DNA of 64,000 bases. Origin: Sapria himalayana. Its lineage: Eukaryota; Streptophyta; Magnoliopsida; Malpighiales; Rafflesiaceae. Made by a program: the position numbers and the translations under genes. The notes beneath the pieces are model-generated. The model was not told where the DNA came from. It was given only the letters and a program-made list of their open reading frames with translations, and made no database searches. Position 1 is the stretch's first letter. Every line of letters begins with the position of its first letter. Location of the stretch: the NCBI GenBank assembly GCA_029783825.1, contig JAREIK010017918.1, positions 1,906,501 through 1,970,500 on the forward strand. The letters run 5' to 3'. This document shows positions 22,620 through 32,776 of this stretch, piece after piece.

Positions 22620-23000
22620 TATTTTATAAAATTATTCCATTAAAAGTCAACCTGTATTACAATGATGTATGGAAAGGATTATCTACTCTCAAATACCATG
22701 ATCTCGTCATCTCTATAAGTCTTTATAAAGATTAAAATTTATATGCTCCTTGCTAACACATAGACTAAACTTCACATTCTTGATATCAATAAGAGCATAT
22801 CTAGTGGCAAAAAATAGTGGTCCCAAAATTAATGGTACATAGTGAACTTCCTCCATATCTAATACAACAAAATCTGCTAGAAAAATAAAGATACTAAACT
22901 TAACCAAAATATATTGAATAATACTATCTGGTTACTTGATTGTCCAATCAGTCATTGAGAGTGATAATGAGATATGAGTAATTTTTTGGAGACTTAACAT
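22620..23000 (-). pseudogene. Gypsy protease fragment
   Basis: The minus-strand frame 22713-22907 reads FIFLADFVVLDMEE, then VPLILGPLFFATRYALIDI and then FSLCVSKEHINFNL, a clear match to the C-terminal part of the Athila/Tat-type protease. It is the best-preserved of the three protease scraps in the window. The expected GRPF has become GPLF. The fragment is cut on the right by the copia LTR and has no gag attached. It could be the target into which the copia inserted, but the piece right of the copia (38862-39160) covers the same protease region, so a simple split of one copy does not explain it. Confidence 0.8.
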
Positions 23001-23004
23001 TCAT

Positions 23005-23317
23005 GTAATTAATAAGGGTATTTGCTGTATATGTAATTTGTTTTTTAATAATCTGTTTGTATAACCAAATATTTTTTTTATTTTAATATTTTCATATAAG
23101 TGCAGGAAATGAAATATTAAGAGGCCGGGGATGCAGCAGTAACACAATAACGGAGGTTCTACTGACCGGTCAGCAGGCTGAAATTTTTGGAGCAAAGTCT
23201 GACCCGTTCCATGATCCAACCTGCTCCGGTTAAATGAACCGATAGATTTTTTTATATATATAAAATGTTCTGTAATTTTATTTTTGGGTGGCTATTTTTG
23301 GACCCGTGGAACTGTTC

Positions 23318-23365
<48 letters not shown>

Positions 23366-23626
23366 GTGCTAATTATCATGACTGTTCTGTGTACTGCATA
23401 CTGTAAGACATTTCTATTGATTTAATCTGTAATGCATAAACATTTTCTGGTGGATGTAGCTAGTCGTAATGAGTGACTAGCGAACCACGTTATTTTTGGT
23501 ATTTTTTTCTCGGTTTTTTGATTCTGTCGTGGAAGCTTGGATTGGGATATATATATTGTTTGTTTTCTATGTTTCTATTGTTTCTGTATCTTAATCTCAC
23601 TATTGTGGAAGCGCAATTGCCCAACA
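23005..23626 (+). repeat. Copia 5' LTR (left edge approximate)
   Basis: The LTR ends with cccaaca just before the primer site. The left edge lies somewhere near 23005-23025, where the gypsy protease sequence stops. It contains a (CT)n tract at 23332-23358, an AT-rich tttatatatataaa segment near 23250 that could serve as a TATA box, and typical T-rich sequence near the 3' end. About 620 bp is ordinary for a plant copia LTR. Confidence 0.6.
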
Positions 23627-23628
23627 AT

Positions 23629-23640
23629 TGGTATCAGAGC
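23629..23640 (+). other. Primer binding site (tRNA-iMet)
   Basis: TGGTATCAGAGC is a perfect match to the complement of the 3' end of initiator methionine tRNA, two bases after the LTR end. It is the standard minus-strand primer site of plant copia elements. Confidence 0.95.
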
Positions 23641-23715
23641 AAGGTTTGAAAAATTTTTTGAGAAATTGTGCTATTAGGATTTGAGATTTTTATGTACAAG
23701 CGATATTCTGTTGAA

Positions 23716-24747
23716 ATGACTGGAACCCTAAATACTACAATTGAGAAATTTAATGGCAGAAATGGGTTTAGTATGTGGTAAATTAAAATGCGAGCGCATT
23801 TGAAAAACTCCGATATTTGGAGTCATCTGGTTCAAGGCTTCGGTCCACACACTGCTGCTCTTGGAATAACTGAGGCTAAGGCTTGGAGACGTAAAGAGAA
23901 AATACACTCCACTATTCTGTTGAGCTTGTCGGATGAAGTCATTGCTGAGGTAGCAGATGAGGAATCTGCTGCAGGATTGTGGCTCAAGCTTGAGTCAATG
24001 TACATGACTAAATCATTGATGAACAAGCTTCTGTTGAAGAGAATACTGTTCACACTGAGGATGCAAGAGGGAACCTCTTTGGAGAAGCATCTGGATGACT
24101 TAAACAGCATCCTCATGGACCTTAAACGTGTGGATGCTAAGGTGGATGGTGAGGATGCTGAACTTCTACTCTTAGTTTCTCTTCCTCCTTCCTATGAAAA
24201 TTTTGTTTAATCTCTCATTGTGGGAAATGAGAAGATTACACTAGAGGATATTTGGGCTGCCCTACACTCTAGAGAGATGAGGCAGAAGGCTGCGGTTGAA
24301 AGACTTGAACAACATCCTGCTGGACTGGTGGTGACAAACAGGAGGCCACAACCTATTCTATTCAAGAAGAAGGGAAATAAGGTTCAGAAGAAGTCAAAGG
24401 AGGGTGACATTTGTCACTACTGTAAACAGAAAGTGCATTGGAAAACTGAGTACCCAAAGAAGAGAGCAAGGCTAGAACAGCAAGGTCAACCTAACCCCCC
24501 ACCTGCTGCTGCTGTGACTTTTGATGATCTGGAAGATGGAGAAGACCTTGTGTTGGTAACCTCCACAACGATCGCAATATCAGATTATTGGATCCTGGAT
24601 ACTGGTGCTTCCTTCCATATAAGCACTCACTTGGAGTGGTTCTGCAAATATGACATGAAGGAAGCTGGCCATGCTTTGGTGGGGAATAGCCAACCATGTA
24701 AGGTGGTTGGAATCGACACAGTCAGACTGAGAACTTGGGATGGCTGA
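23716..24747 (+). pseudogene. Copia gag with zinc knuckle and protease start
   Basis: The frame starts at ATG 23716 (MTGTLNTTIEKFNGRNGF), the expected copia gag N-terminus, and is stopped by TAA at 23779 where Trp-x-Ile-Lys-Met is conserved. It reopens through the gag domain (LWLKLESMYMTKSLMNKLLL, 23983-24042) to a TAA at 24208. The next open segment (24220-24747) has a zinc knuckle with CHYCKQKVHW near 24413, but the last Cys of the CCHC box is replaced by Tyr. The protease follows, with the catalytic DTGAS near 24598. The stop at 24745 ends this open stretch. Gag packages RNA and the protease cuts the polyprotein; neither can be made intact here. Confidence 0.85.
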
Positions 24748-25608
24748 ATAGTCTAACTTTCAAATGTGAAATATGTCCCAGAGATGACAATGAATCTCAT
24801 TTCTCTTGGTGTTCTGGATGATTAGGGATATTCATTCAGTGGTAGAGAAGGAACACTAAATGTTCACCGAGGAGATGACATTGTACTGAAGGGGTAGAAG
24901 AATGGAATGCTATACACACTGATAGGTTCCACGGTGACAGGGACTATTGCTATCACATCCGAAGAGGCAGCATCTGAAGACAAAGCTGAACTTACCAGAC
25001 TGTGGCATATGCGGCTCACACATATGGGAGAGAATGGTATGAAAATTCTCTTAGATCTTAATCTTATTGTTGGTCATAGAGTCAGTAAATTAAATTTCCG
25101 TGATCATTGTGTTTTTGGTAAGAAACATAGAACTAAGTTCGGTAAAGCATTACACTGTACAAACTAAATTTTTGGATTATATCCATGCTAACTGTTGGGG
25201 CCCTTCTAGAGTCACATCTTTTGAGGGTGCTCGATTTTATTTATGTTTAGTTGATGATTACTCCAGGATGTCCTAGGTATTCATGAAGAAACATAACTCT
25301 GAAACTTTTATAAAGTTTAAGTAGTGGGTTAGCTTAGTGGAAAATCAAATACAAAAGAAGGTTAATCTATTATGAATAGATAATGGTCTAGAATTTTGTT
25401 CATCTAAATTTGAGGAATTCTATAAGGACAAAGATTTAGCGAGACACAAAACTATTAGGGACACTCTTCAGCAGAATGACATTGCTGAAAGAATAAACCA
25501 AACTCTTCTGGAAAGAACTAGATATATGCTCTCACAATCAGGCTTAGCTAAGGAGTTTTGGGTAGAAGCTGTTAATACAGCATACCATCTGATAAATAGA
25601 TCGCCACA
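24748..25608 (+). pseudogene. Copia protease end and integrase, first part
   Basis: After several stops (24745, 24823, 24895) the frame 24907-25167 carries the GAG-pre-integrase block with LWHMRLTHMGENGM (near 25000) and a CVFGK zinc-site remnant. A frameshift near 25165 leads into the integrase core. There the first catalytic Asp, usually in H-S/A-D-x-W-GP, reads Asn (HANCWGP near 25185). The second Asp is kept in IDNGLEF (25378-25400) and the Glu in AERINQT (about 25485-25505). The frame runs to NRSP at 25605 and is then cut by the CACTA terminus; it continues at 37684. Confidence 0.85.
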
Positions 25609-25621
25609 CACTACAACAAAA
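25609..25621 (+). repeat. CACTA left terminal inverted repeat
   Basis: CACTACAACAAAA is the left terminus. Its exact inverse complement is the right terminus at 37671-37683. In this superfamily the ends are recognised and cut by the TNP2-like transposase. Confidence 0.95.
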
Positions 25622-25682
25622 CTTCAAATTAATGATGTTTTATTCCTTGATGCTTTCAGAAAATATCATTATTCTATTTGTA

Positions 25683-25890
25683 ATTAGACATTTAATGACA
25701 CTTACTAGATGTGTCATTGTTAAGACTAATAGGTTAGAAAATTTCTTTACTCCTTAAAAATTGTCAAGGAATAAGGGGCTGAAAATTAAAAACCTTGTCA
25801 CTTTTATTAGTGTCATTGATGTGAAAATATTAATTTTGAATTTATTGATTTGGAACTAATTTCTTTTGTATTTTTTATCAGTAAAATAAG
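25683..25890. repeat. CACTA subterminal block, direct copy 1
   Basis: The block beginning aattagacatttaatgacac and including cacttactagatgtgtcatt and gtgtcattgatgtgaaaata recurs with moderate divergence at 26868-27050. The two copies bracket the captured gene fragment at 26210-26745. The tgtcatt motif pairs are candidate transposase-binding subterminal repeats. Confidence 0.75.
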
Positions 25891-26209
25891 TAATAATATT
25901 TAAAATTTTACTCTTGATTAATAAAAAAAAGTATCAATTTTTAGTTGATAATTATTTATTAAAAATAAAAAGAAATTTATGATCAAATTAAAAAAATTAA
26001 ATATTTTTACATTCAAATTTGAATTTTTTATTTATAAAATAAGTAATAATATTTAATTTTAAAATTAAACTATTAATATTTAATTTATCCCTAAGAGAAA
26101 TAATAATAAATTGAAAATTTTAGGTCATTTAATAAATTGATGTGATTAATATAATATTAAATTTCTAGCGAGTCTTCATTTAATAAAATTAAGACCCCCT
26201 AGAAAGACT

Positions 26210-26745
26210 AGCACATCTTCTTCAAATTGTTCGGACTTTTCCAACAGCTCGGCTTCAAGCAATGCCTTCGATATCCTTGGTGATCTTTGCAGCATCCAGG
26301 AAGTTTCCCCATTAAGTTTCTAATTGTATCAGCTCTTCCATTCACTTTAATTTTTTCAAGAAACTACGCATTGAATCACTTGAATTGAAGAGGTTGACTT
26401 ATTTCACCATTGTGAACTTGTCTTTCGATCTTTTTGCATTTCTTCGTAGCATCCTCCAAAATCTTCTGTTTTTCATCTTATATTATGCCCTCGTCTCTTT
26501 TCATGTAATTATATTGTGTAGCATGTTCTTTCCAGTTGGAAATGTAACATAGTCCATCATCAAATAGCTACCCCTTTTGAGAACACTCAATACATTTGCT
26601 GAAGAAGTTGACTTTAACATAAGCATCTGCTGCCAGCTTATAATATGCTGCTTGTGTGAAACATTCTGCAGTTTCTTCAAGTTTGGGAACAGGAAGTCTT
26701 TCCATAAATAAACAAAAAACCTGCAGCAGAATCTTAGACACACTG
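26210..26745 (-). pseudogene. Captured fragment of a TPR/ankyrin (TRANK1)-like plant gene
   Basis: The minus strand reads FMERLPVPKLEETAECFTQA, then YYKLAADAYVKVNFFSKCIE, CSQKG, a TAG, LFDDGLCYISNWKEHATQYN and further to FLEKIKVNGRAD; another frame gives WGNFLDAAKITKDIEGIA. The Cys-Phe-x-x-A...A-D-Y-x-x-x-NFFS-C and LFD-GL-YI--WK pattern resembles the TPR-like part of the large plant proteins annotated as TPR and ankyrin repeat-containing protein 1, which carry a UvrD-like helicase domain. Stops and a frameshift show it is dead. It lies inside the CACTA, opposite in strand to the transposon genes. The gene identity is from memory of the family and moderately sure; the capture is inferred from position. 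Confidence 0.55.
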
Positions 26746-26867
26746 GATTGTAAATTTGCAGCGGAAAAGATAAAAATTAATATATGTTTGTATAATAAAT
26801 TATATTAATTAGACATGTCATTTAATTTTTCTAAAAACATCAATATTTGGAACATATTTTATGTTTT

Positions 26868-27050
26868 TATGGCACTTACTAGATGTGTCATTGTAAAGAC
26901 TAATAGATTGTTAAGACTAATAAGGGACTGAAAATTATAAACATTGCCACTATTATAAGTGTCATGGATATGAAAATATTAATTATGAATGTACTGAATT
27001 GGAACAAATTAGTTTGTATTTTTTATTTGTAAGATATGTAATAGGTTTTA
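26868..27050. repeat. CACTA subterminal block, direct copy 2
   Basis: This is a direct repeat of the block at 25683-25890, sharing cacttactagatgtgtcatt, aataagggactgaaaatta and gtgtcatggatatgaaaata. It lies more than 1.2 kb inside the element, an unusual place for terminal sequence, so it looks like a duplicated element end. Confidence 0.75.
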
Positions 27051-27540
27051 AAATGGCACTGGCAACAAACAGGAAGAGTTGAGTGGAAGAGTCTCGGCCT
27101 GCTTCTCTATGACTTCGTTTTCCATTTTATCATTGATGGAAGTCTTTTTGCTTATTTATATCCTTCGTCCTCAGGGTTGTTGTATTCTCACACATGATCT
27201 CAGTGAATAGATTTTTACGCGTTGCACGATAAGTCCTCGCCGCCCTTTATTGTTAAATTAGTAGATATATTACCAAAATGCATTATGCTTAATGACTACC
27301 CTTGTTAAAAGGAAATTTTTTGTTTGACATGACAAAATAAAAAGATGAACAGAAGTTTATATTGGGATTGAAAGAGAGAAATTATAGTCAATTACTCTTG
27401 TCATCAGTTTCTACACGGCTTAAATTTATGAACTGAGGAAAGTGGAGTTGTACATGGCTTATACAGCATATATTTGACATCGTGTGTTGTGTTGCTATTT
27501 TGTGAAGTTTAATTAGTTATGTTTCCTTCAATCAATGCAG

Positions 27541-27751
27541 ATTTTGTGATGTTAGTGCTAGGTTTGTCTGTGATTTTGCCATAGTTGAGTTATCTGCTCC
27601 CTATTTTCAGGTTACTATTCTACCAAAGAGTAATAATAAATTCTTTTCCATATCCGATTTTCAGGCTCAGTCTCCAGTTCTTCTTGCAAGGTCCAATTTT
27701 CTAATTACAAGGGATATAGAGTGGGCAATTCTTGTTATTAGCTTTGAACAG
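27541..27751 (+). pseudogene. Captured exon of an unidentified host gene
   Basis: A 211-bp stretch open in one frame is preceded by a good 3' splice site (tttccttcaatcaatgcag, ending 27540) and followed by gtgatt (27752), an acceptable donor. It reads FCDVSARFVCDFAIVELSAP, then YFQVTILPKS, later SPVLLARSNFLITRDIEWAI and LVISFEQ. I do not recognise the protein. The splice borders and balanced composition suggest an exon with intron flanks taken from a host gene. It could instead be an extra exon of a transposon gene, but it does not match TNP2 or the second gene. Confidence 0.45.
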
Positions 27752-28163
27752 GTGATTATCTATTCTTTTTTATTTTTGATCTCGTGTCATTTTTATACAT
27801 GTTGTTCTATTTGTTCTCTCCTCTTCTATTTTTCAGACTGTGAAAGTATGGAAAAAAATGAGGCTATATTTCATAAAAATGTGTGCTCTATAGTCATGTC
27901 ATTTCAAAATCAATTAGCTTAAGGACCTAGAGACATGTAATGTCATATTTATAAATTCGTCTAGGTCACGTATTTTTTTATTTTATGTTAGATATTACAG
28001 CAAAGTCAAAATATATTAGTATCTTGTATTAAAATAGATGATAGGTAAATTAATACTCACCTAATTAAATACTATTACTTTATTTTTTAAATGATTTCTA
28101 TACATTGAGAAGTATGAATAGAATAATACGTTTTTCCTCACTAAAAAGAAAAGAAAGAAAAGA

Positions 28164-28390
28164 GGGATATTATTATCAAAACAAAAAGATGTACATTATA
28201 TACCTGGGAATATTGATTATAGGAAATGAGAAATTAAACAAAGTATTTATAAAAATAATATACACAAATAAGGTTATTACTATCAAAAAGAGAACATATA
28301 CGTTATATACCTTTTATACATGGGAATATTGATTATTGAAAATGAGAAATTAAGCAAAGTATTCGTTTAAATAAGCTACACAAATAAGGA
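28164..28390. repeat. About 110-bp imperfect tandem duplication
   Basis: The phrase tgggaatattgatta at 28205 recurs at 28321. The flanking blocks (tatcaaaa, acgttatatacct or acattatatacct, gaaatgagaaattaa) recur in the same order. It lies in AT-rich non-coding DNA upstream of the TNP2 gene and carries no gene. Confidence 0.7.
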
Positions 28391-29103
28391 AAATAAGATT
28401 TTGGGGTCCAGTAAATAGAATATAAAATTTTTAAGTAGCTAGAAATAAATAAAATAATCTAGTTAACAGGAAAATACATGGCCAATTAAAATTTTCATTT
28501 TCTCATTACACTATTTATTTTCTCTTTTCCTTAGTCATTTTAGATAAAAAAAATCATCTTATTTTTTTCTTTTCCCCTATGTAATGGCCTATATTATTAT
28601 AAATTAGAGAATTAGCTTTTACCTCAAAAATGATTTATATAATTTTTTGTTAAAATAAAAACAAATAAAGGAATAAAAACCTATAATGCACATGAATGCA
28701 TGTTGGGAGGTTCTAGGATCAGATTTGGAGGAGAATAAAATATTTTTTTATTAATAAATTGACTTTTCTCATATTTTACTTTAATATAAAGAATAATTAA
28801 ATGATATTTTTTTGTTTAAATAAATTTTTTTCTAAGAATCATACTACCGGTGAGAAATATTTTCTCATGTTTAAATATTATTATTATAATGTTGACTATG
28901 TAAACAAATTCAACATTATTACAAAAATTAATGCTCATTCCTTCTATCTTATATCTGACATTCATTTTAATATTTTATTCGATTGATTTTTGAATTTTCT
29001 TTTATCAGATAAAAAAGAGATTGCTAAACGAATAACATTGGAATGTTGATGTGTTCTTCCATTTGAAGTGTGATCACTATTAGAAATAATTTGTTCTTTA
29101 AAA
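28391..29103. other. AT-rich region upstream of TNP2; no gene
   Basis: No coding motif was found. Because it precedes the transposase it may hold its promoter, but no TATA box can be singled out from the many AT-rich tracts. Confidence 0.4.
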
Positions 29104-32100
29104 ATAGATCGTTCATGGATCTCAAAGGATCAAAAATCGAAGGAATATGAAGATGAAGTTGAATGCTTTGTTGTATTTGCAATACAAAATTCTGCAAATA
29201 AAACCTCCATTAAATGTTCATGCTTACAATGTGGTAATATGATTTTTAATACTCCTCAAAAAATTCGAGACCATTTGTTTTTCTTTGGAATTGATCAGAG
29301 TTTCCATACATGGTATTGGCATGGAGAGGCAGCTCCAAGTCGCCCACTTTCTATAAGAGCAGAACATTATGATAGACTTCAATTTGATGATCAACGTAGT
29401 ACAATAGAAATGGTTCAAGCTGCACATGATGATTGTCAAAATGATCCTGGATTGTTTGCAAGATTACTACAAGATCTTGAAAACCCATTATATCTTGGTT
29501 GCAGAAACTTTACAAGCTTGTTTGCTTTGATCAAATTATACAACTTGAAAGCACTTTTTGGGTGGTCTGATAATAGCTTTTCAAAGCTTTTACAAATTAT
29601 TAGAGAAATGTTGCCTTTAAACAATGAATTGCCTTTGTCGATGTATGAAGTGAAAAAGACATTAAATTCTTTGGGAATAAAATATGAGAAAATACATGCA
29701 TGCCTAAATGATTGTGTACTTTATCAGAATGAGTTGAAAGATGCATCATTATGTCCTACCTGTGGAACTTCTAGGTGGAAGACAGATATCACAGAAACTA
29801 AGAGGAGAAAAGGAGTTCCTGTGAAAGTAATGTGGTATTTTCCTCCAATTCCAACATTTAGAAGAATGTTTCAATCATCAAAAATTACAAAAGAGTTCAT
29901 ATGGCATGTTGAAGAAAGAAATTTTGATGGGAAAATGCGTCATCCATCAGATTCACCATCATGGAAGCAAGTTGATCACAGATGCCCTGAGTTTTCCAAT
30001 TAACCTAGAAACTTGAGACTTGCAATTTCTATAGATGACATAAATCCTCACAGTTCATTTAATAGCAAATATAGTTGTTGGCTCATTCTTATGATAATTT
30101 ACAACCTTCCTCCATGATTGTGCATTAAAAGAAAATTTATAATGTTATCTTTATTAATTTTAGGTCCACGACAACCTGGAAATGACATTGTGTCTATTTA
30201 GCACCTCTAATAGAAGATCTAAAAACATTGTGGGAGGTCGGAGTTCAAGTTTATGATGCACATAAACAAGAAATCTTTACATTAAGAGTCGTTCTTTTAT
30301 GCACAATCAATGATTTTCCTATATATGAAAACATATCAGGCTGCAAAGTTAAAGGATATTATGGTTGTCCAATATGTGAAGAAGAAACATATTCTCGTAG
30401 GTTAAAGCATGAAAAAAAAACTTATATACTGGACATAGATGATTTCTTCCAAGAAACCATCCATATAGGAAATAAAAGAAAGTATTTGATGGAAAACAAG
30501 AGTTTGGGTCACCTCCAAAAATATTGATTGGCGAGGAAATATTAAAAAAAATCAATGGAATTTGTAATTCTTGGGGGAAAAAAAAGGTTAAGCTGGGAAA
30601 ATCTGAAATCAACAATACAAATTATTGGAAAAAAAAGTCAATTTTCTTTGATCTTGAATATTGGAAATATCTTCATGTTCGTCATAATTTGGATGTAATG
30701 CATATTGAGAAAAATGTTTATGAAAGCATTATTGGTACCTTACTCAACATTGCATGTAAGACAAAGGAATGGCTTAATTCTCGCTTGGATCTTGTAGATA
30801 TGAGCTTAAGGAGCGAATTGGCACCAAGGTTTGATTCAAAGAGAACATATCTCCCTCATGCATGTTATACACTTTCTACAATGGAAAAGAATGTGTTTTT
30901 CCAAACACTTACACAATTGAATGTACAATATGGATATTGTTCGAACCTTTGAAACCTCGTGTCAATGGAAAACATGAAACTTAATGGCTTAAAATCTCAT
31001 GACTATCATGCATTAATGCAACAATTTTTACCGGTTTTGTTACATTCTATCTTGCCCAAGCATGTGAGGAATGCCATTTGTAGATAGAGTTTATTTTTCA
31101 ATGCTCTCTGTACTAAAGTCGTTGATGTTCCTTCATTAGATAAGTTACAAAATGAGATAGTGGTGACATTATGCTTGTTTGAAAAGTACTTCCCACCTTC
31201 ATTCTTTGATATCATGGTGTATTTTAATGTGCATCTTGTAAGAGAAGTGAGACTTTGTGGACCAGTTTACTTTAGGTGGATGTACCCATTTGAAAGGTTT
31301 ATGAAAGTGTTAAAAGACTATGTACAAAATCATACTAGACCTGAAAGTTGTATTGCTGAATGCTATATTGCAGAAGAAGGAATCGAGTTTTGTACAGAGT
31401 ACTTATCAAATGTGGAAGCAATTGGAATTCCTAGTAGTTCAAACATTGACCACAAAGTCGGGGCACCAATATTTGGAGGTCTTACTATGAAGGCATAATC
31501 TAATTTATAGTTACAAGCACATCATTATGTGTTGGAAAATACATCAATTTTCCAACCTTATATTGAGTAAGCACCACTAACTTTTTTTCTTTATTTGTTG
31601 TACATATACAATATTACTCTAAATATTAAATTATTATACATGACCTCATAGAGAGCACATGCAATGGCTGAAAGGGAAACATCCACGTCAATCAAAAAGA
31701 CAAAAGTGGTTACATGATGAGCATGCTCGTACTTTTACCTTTTGGTTACGACAAAAGGTACTACACTGGTTTCTTAAATTTTTCTTATCTTTTAAATTAT
31801 TGGTTAACATATAAATGATAACTGTAACTTATATCTATAGGTTGAAGTTGCAATGGAAAATAATGAACCTATATCTGAAACCATTAAATGGGTAGCTGAT
31901 GGTCCAAGCCATTATGTGATGAAGTATAATGGTTATGTCATCAATGGGTGTCAATATAATACCAAGGAGCGTGATGATTTGCTAGCTACACAAAATAGTG
32001 CAGTTAGTATTGTAGCAACGACCATGCAAATTGCTAGTGTTAAGGATAAAAATCCTATTTTCAGGGAACTTTGTTTCTATGGGGTTATTACTGAGATTTG

Positions 32101-32446
32101 GGACCTTGATTATACTATGTTCAGAATTACAGTGTTCAAGTGTGATTGGGTTGATGATAAGAATGAAATCAAAGTCGATGATCTTGGGTTTACCTTAGTT
32201 GACTTTAGCAGATTGGCTCATAAGTCAGATCCATTAATATTAGCCTCCCAAGCTAAGAAAGTCTTCTATGTACAAGATGAGCTTAATCCAAGATGGGCAA
32301 TTGTTTTGTCAACTCCTCAACAAGACTTCACAGAAAGAGCAAACGATGATGATCCCATGGACATTTCTATTAAACACAATCCAGTCATATCTTTTTTGCC
32401 ACAAGTTGAATTATTTGATGCATTGGATGAATCTGATCAAATTTGA
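29104..32446 (+). pseudogene. CACTA TNP2-like transposase gene, disabled
   Basis: The frame opens at 29104 as IDRSWISKDQKSKEY; family members begin M-D-R-S-W, so the start ATG has become ATA. Domains in order: the transposase-associated N-terminal domain (29104-29330, with CSCLQCGN and IRDHLFF), the TNP2/Transposase_21 core (about 29550-30720, with LFGWSDNSFSKLL and VRHNLDVMHIEKNV), a DUF4218-type region (about 31000-31460, ending EFCTEYLSNVEAIGIP) and DUF4216 (31900-32300, FYGVITEIWDLDY and DPLILASQAKKVFYV). Likely introns are 31567-31651 and 31758-31840. Damage: a TAA at 30001, a one-base frameshift near 30190, TGA 30950, TAG 31085 and TAA 31496. The protein would normally bind and cut the element ends in the nucleus. 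Confidence 0.9.
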
Positions 32447-32776
32447 AATCAAGATGATTGTGAGGGAATTTGGGTTGAGAACAAATCATAAATGTATCCA
32501 ATTTTTATCTTTGTTATGGCTTTGTGAATTGATATGCTTCTATAGTTTTTTGTATTTTAAATATATGCTTACTAGTTAATTTAATCATATTTATTATTAG
32601 ATGAATGTTATGCTTTCAATTTTAGTTAATGGTAGGTTGAGAATATTCTAAAAATTGACATTATTATGTTTTATGCAAAGTAGTTGATTAGGTAATGCCT
32701 TTAATTAGTTAATTTTTTATTCTTTAAATTTTTTTTTGATATTTTTGTACTTTTATTTAAACATTATATTTATTTT

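Noticed and set aside
23832..24116. A 94-codon minus-strand frame
   Set aside because: Antisense shadow of the copia gag frame.
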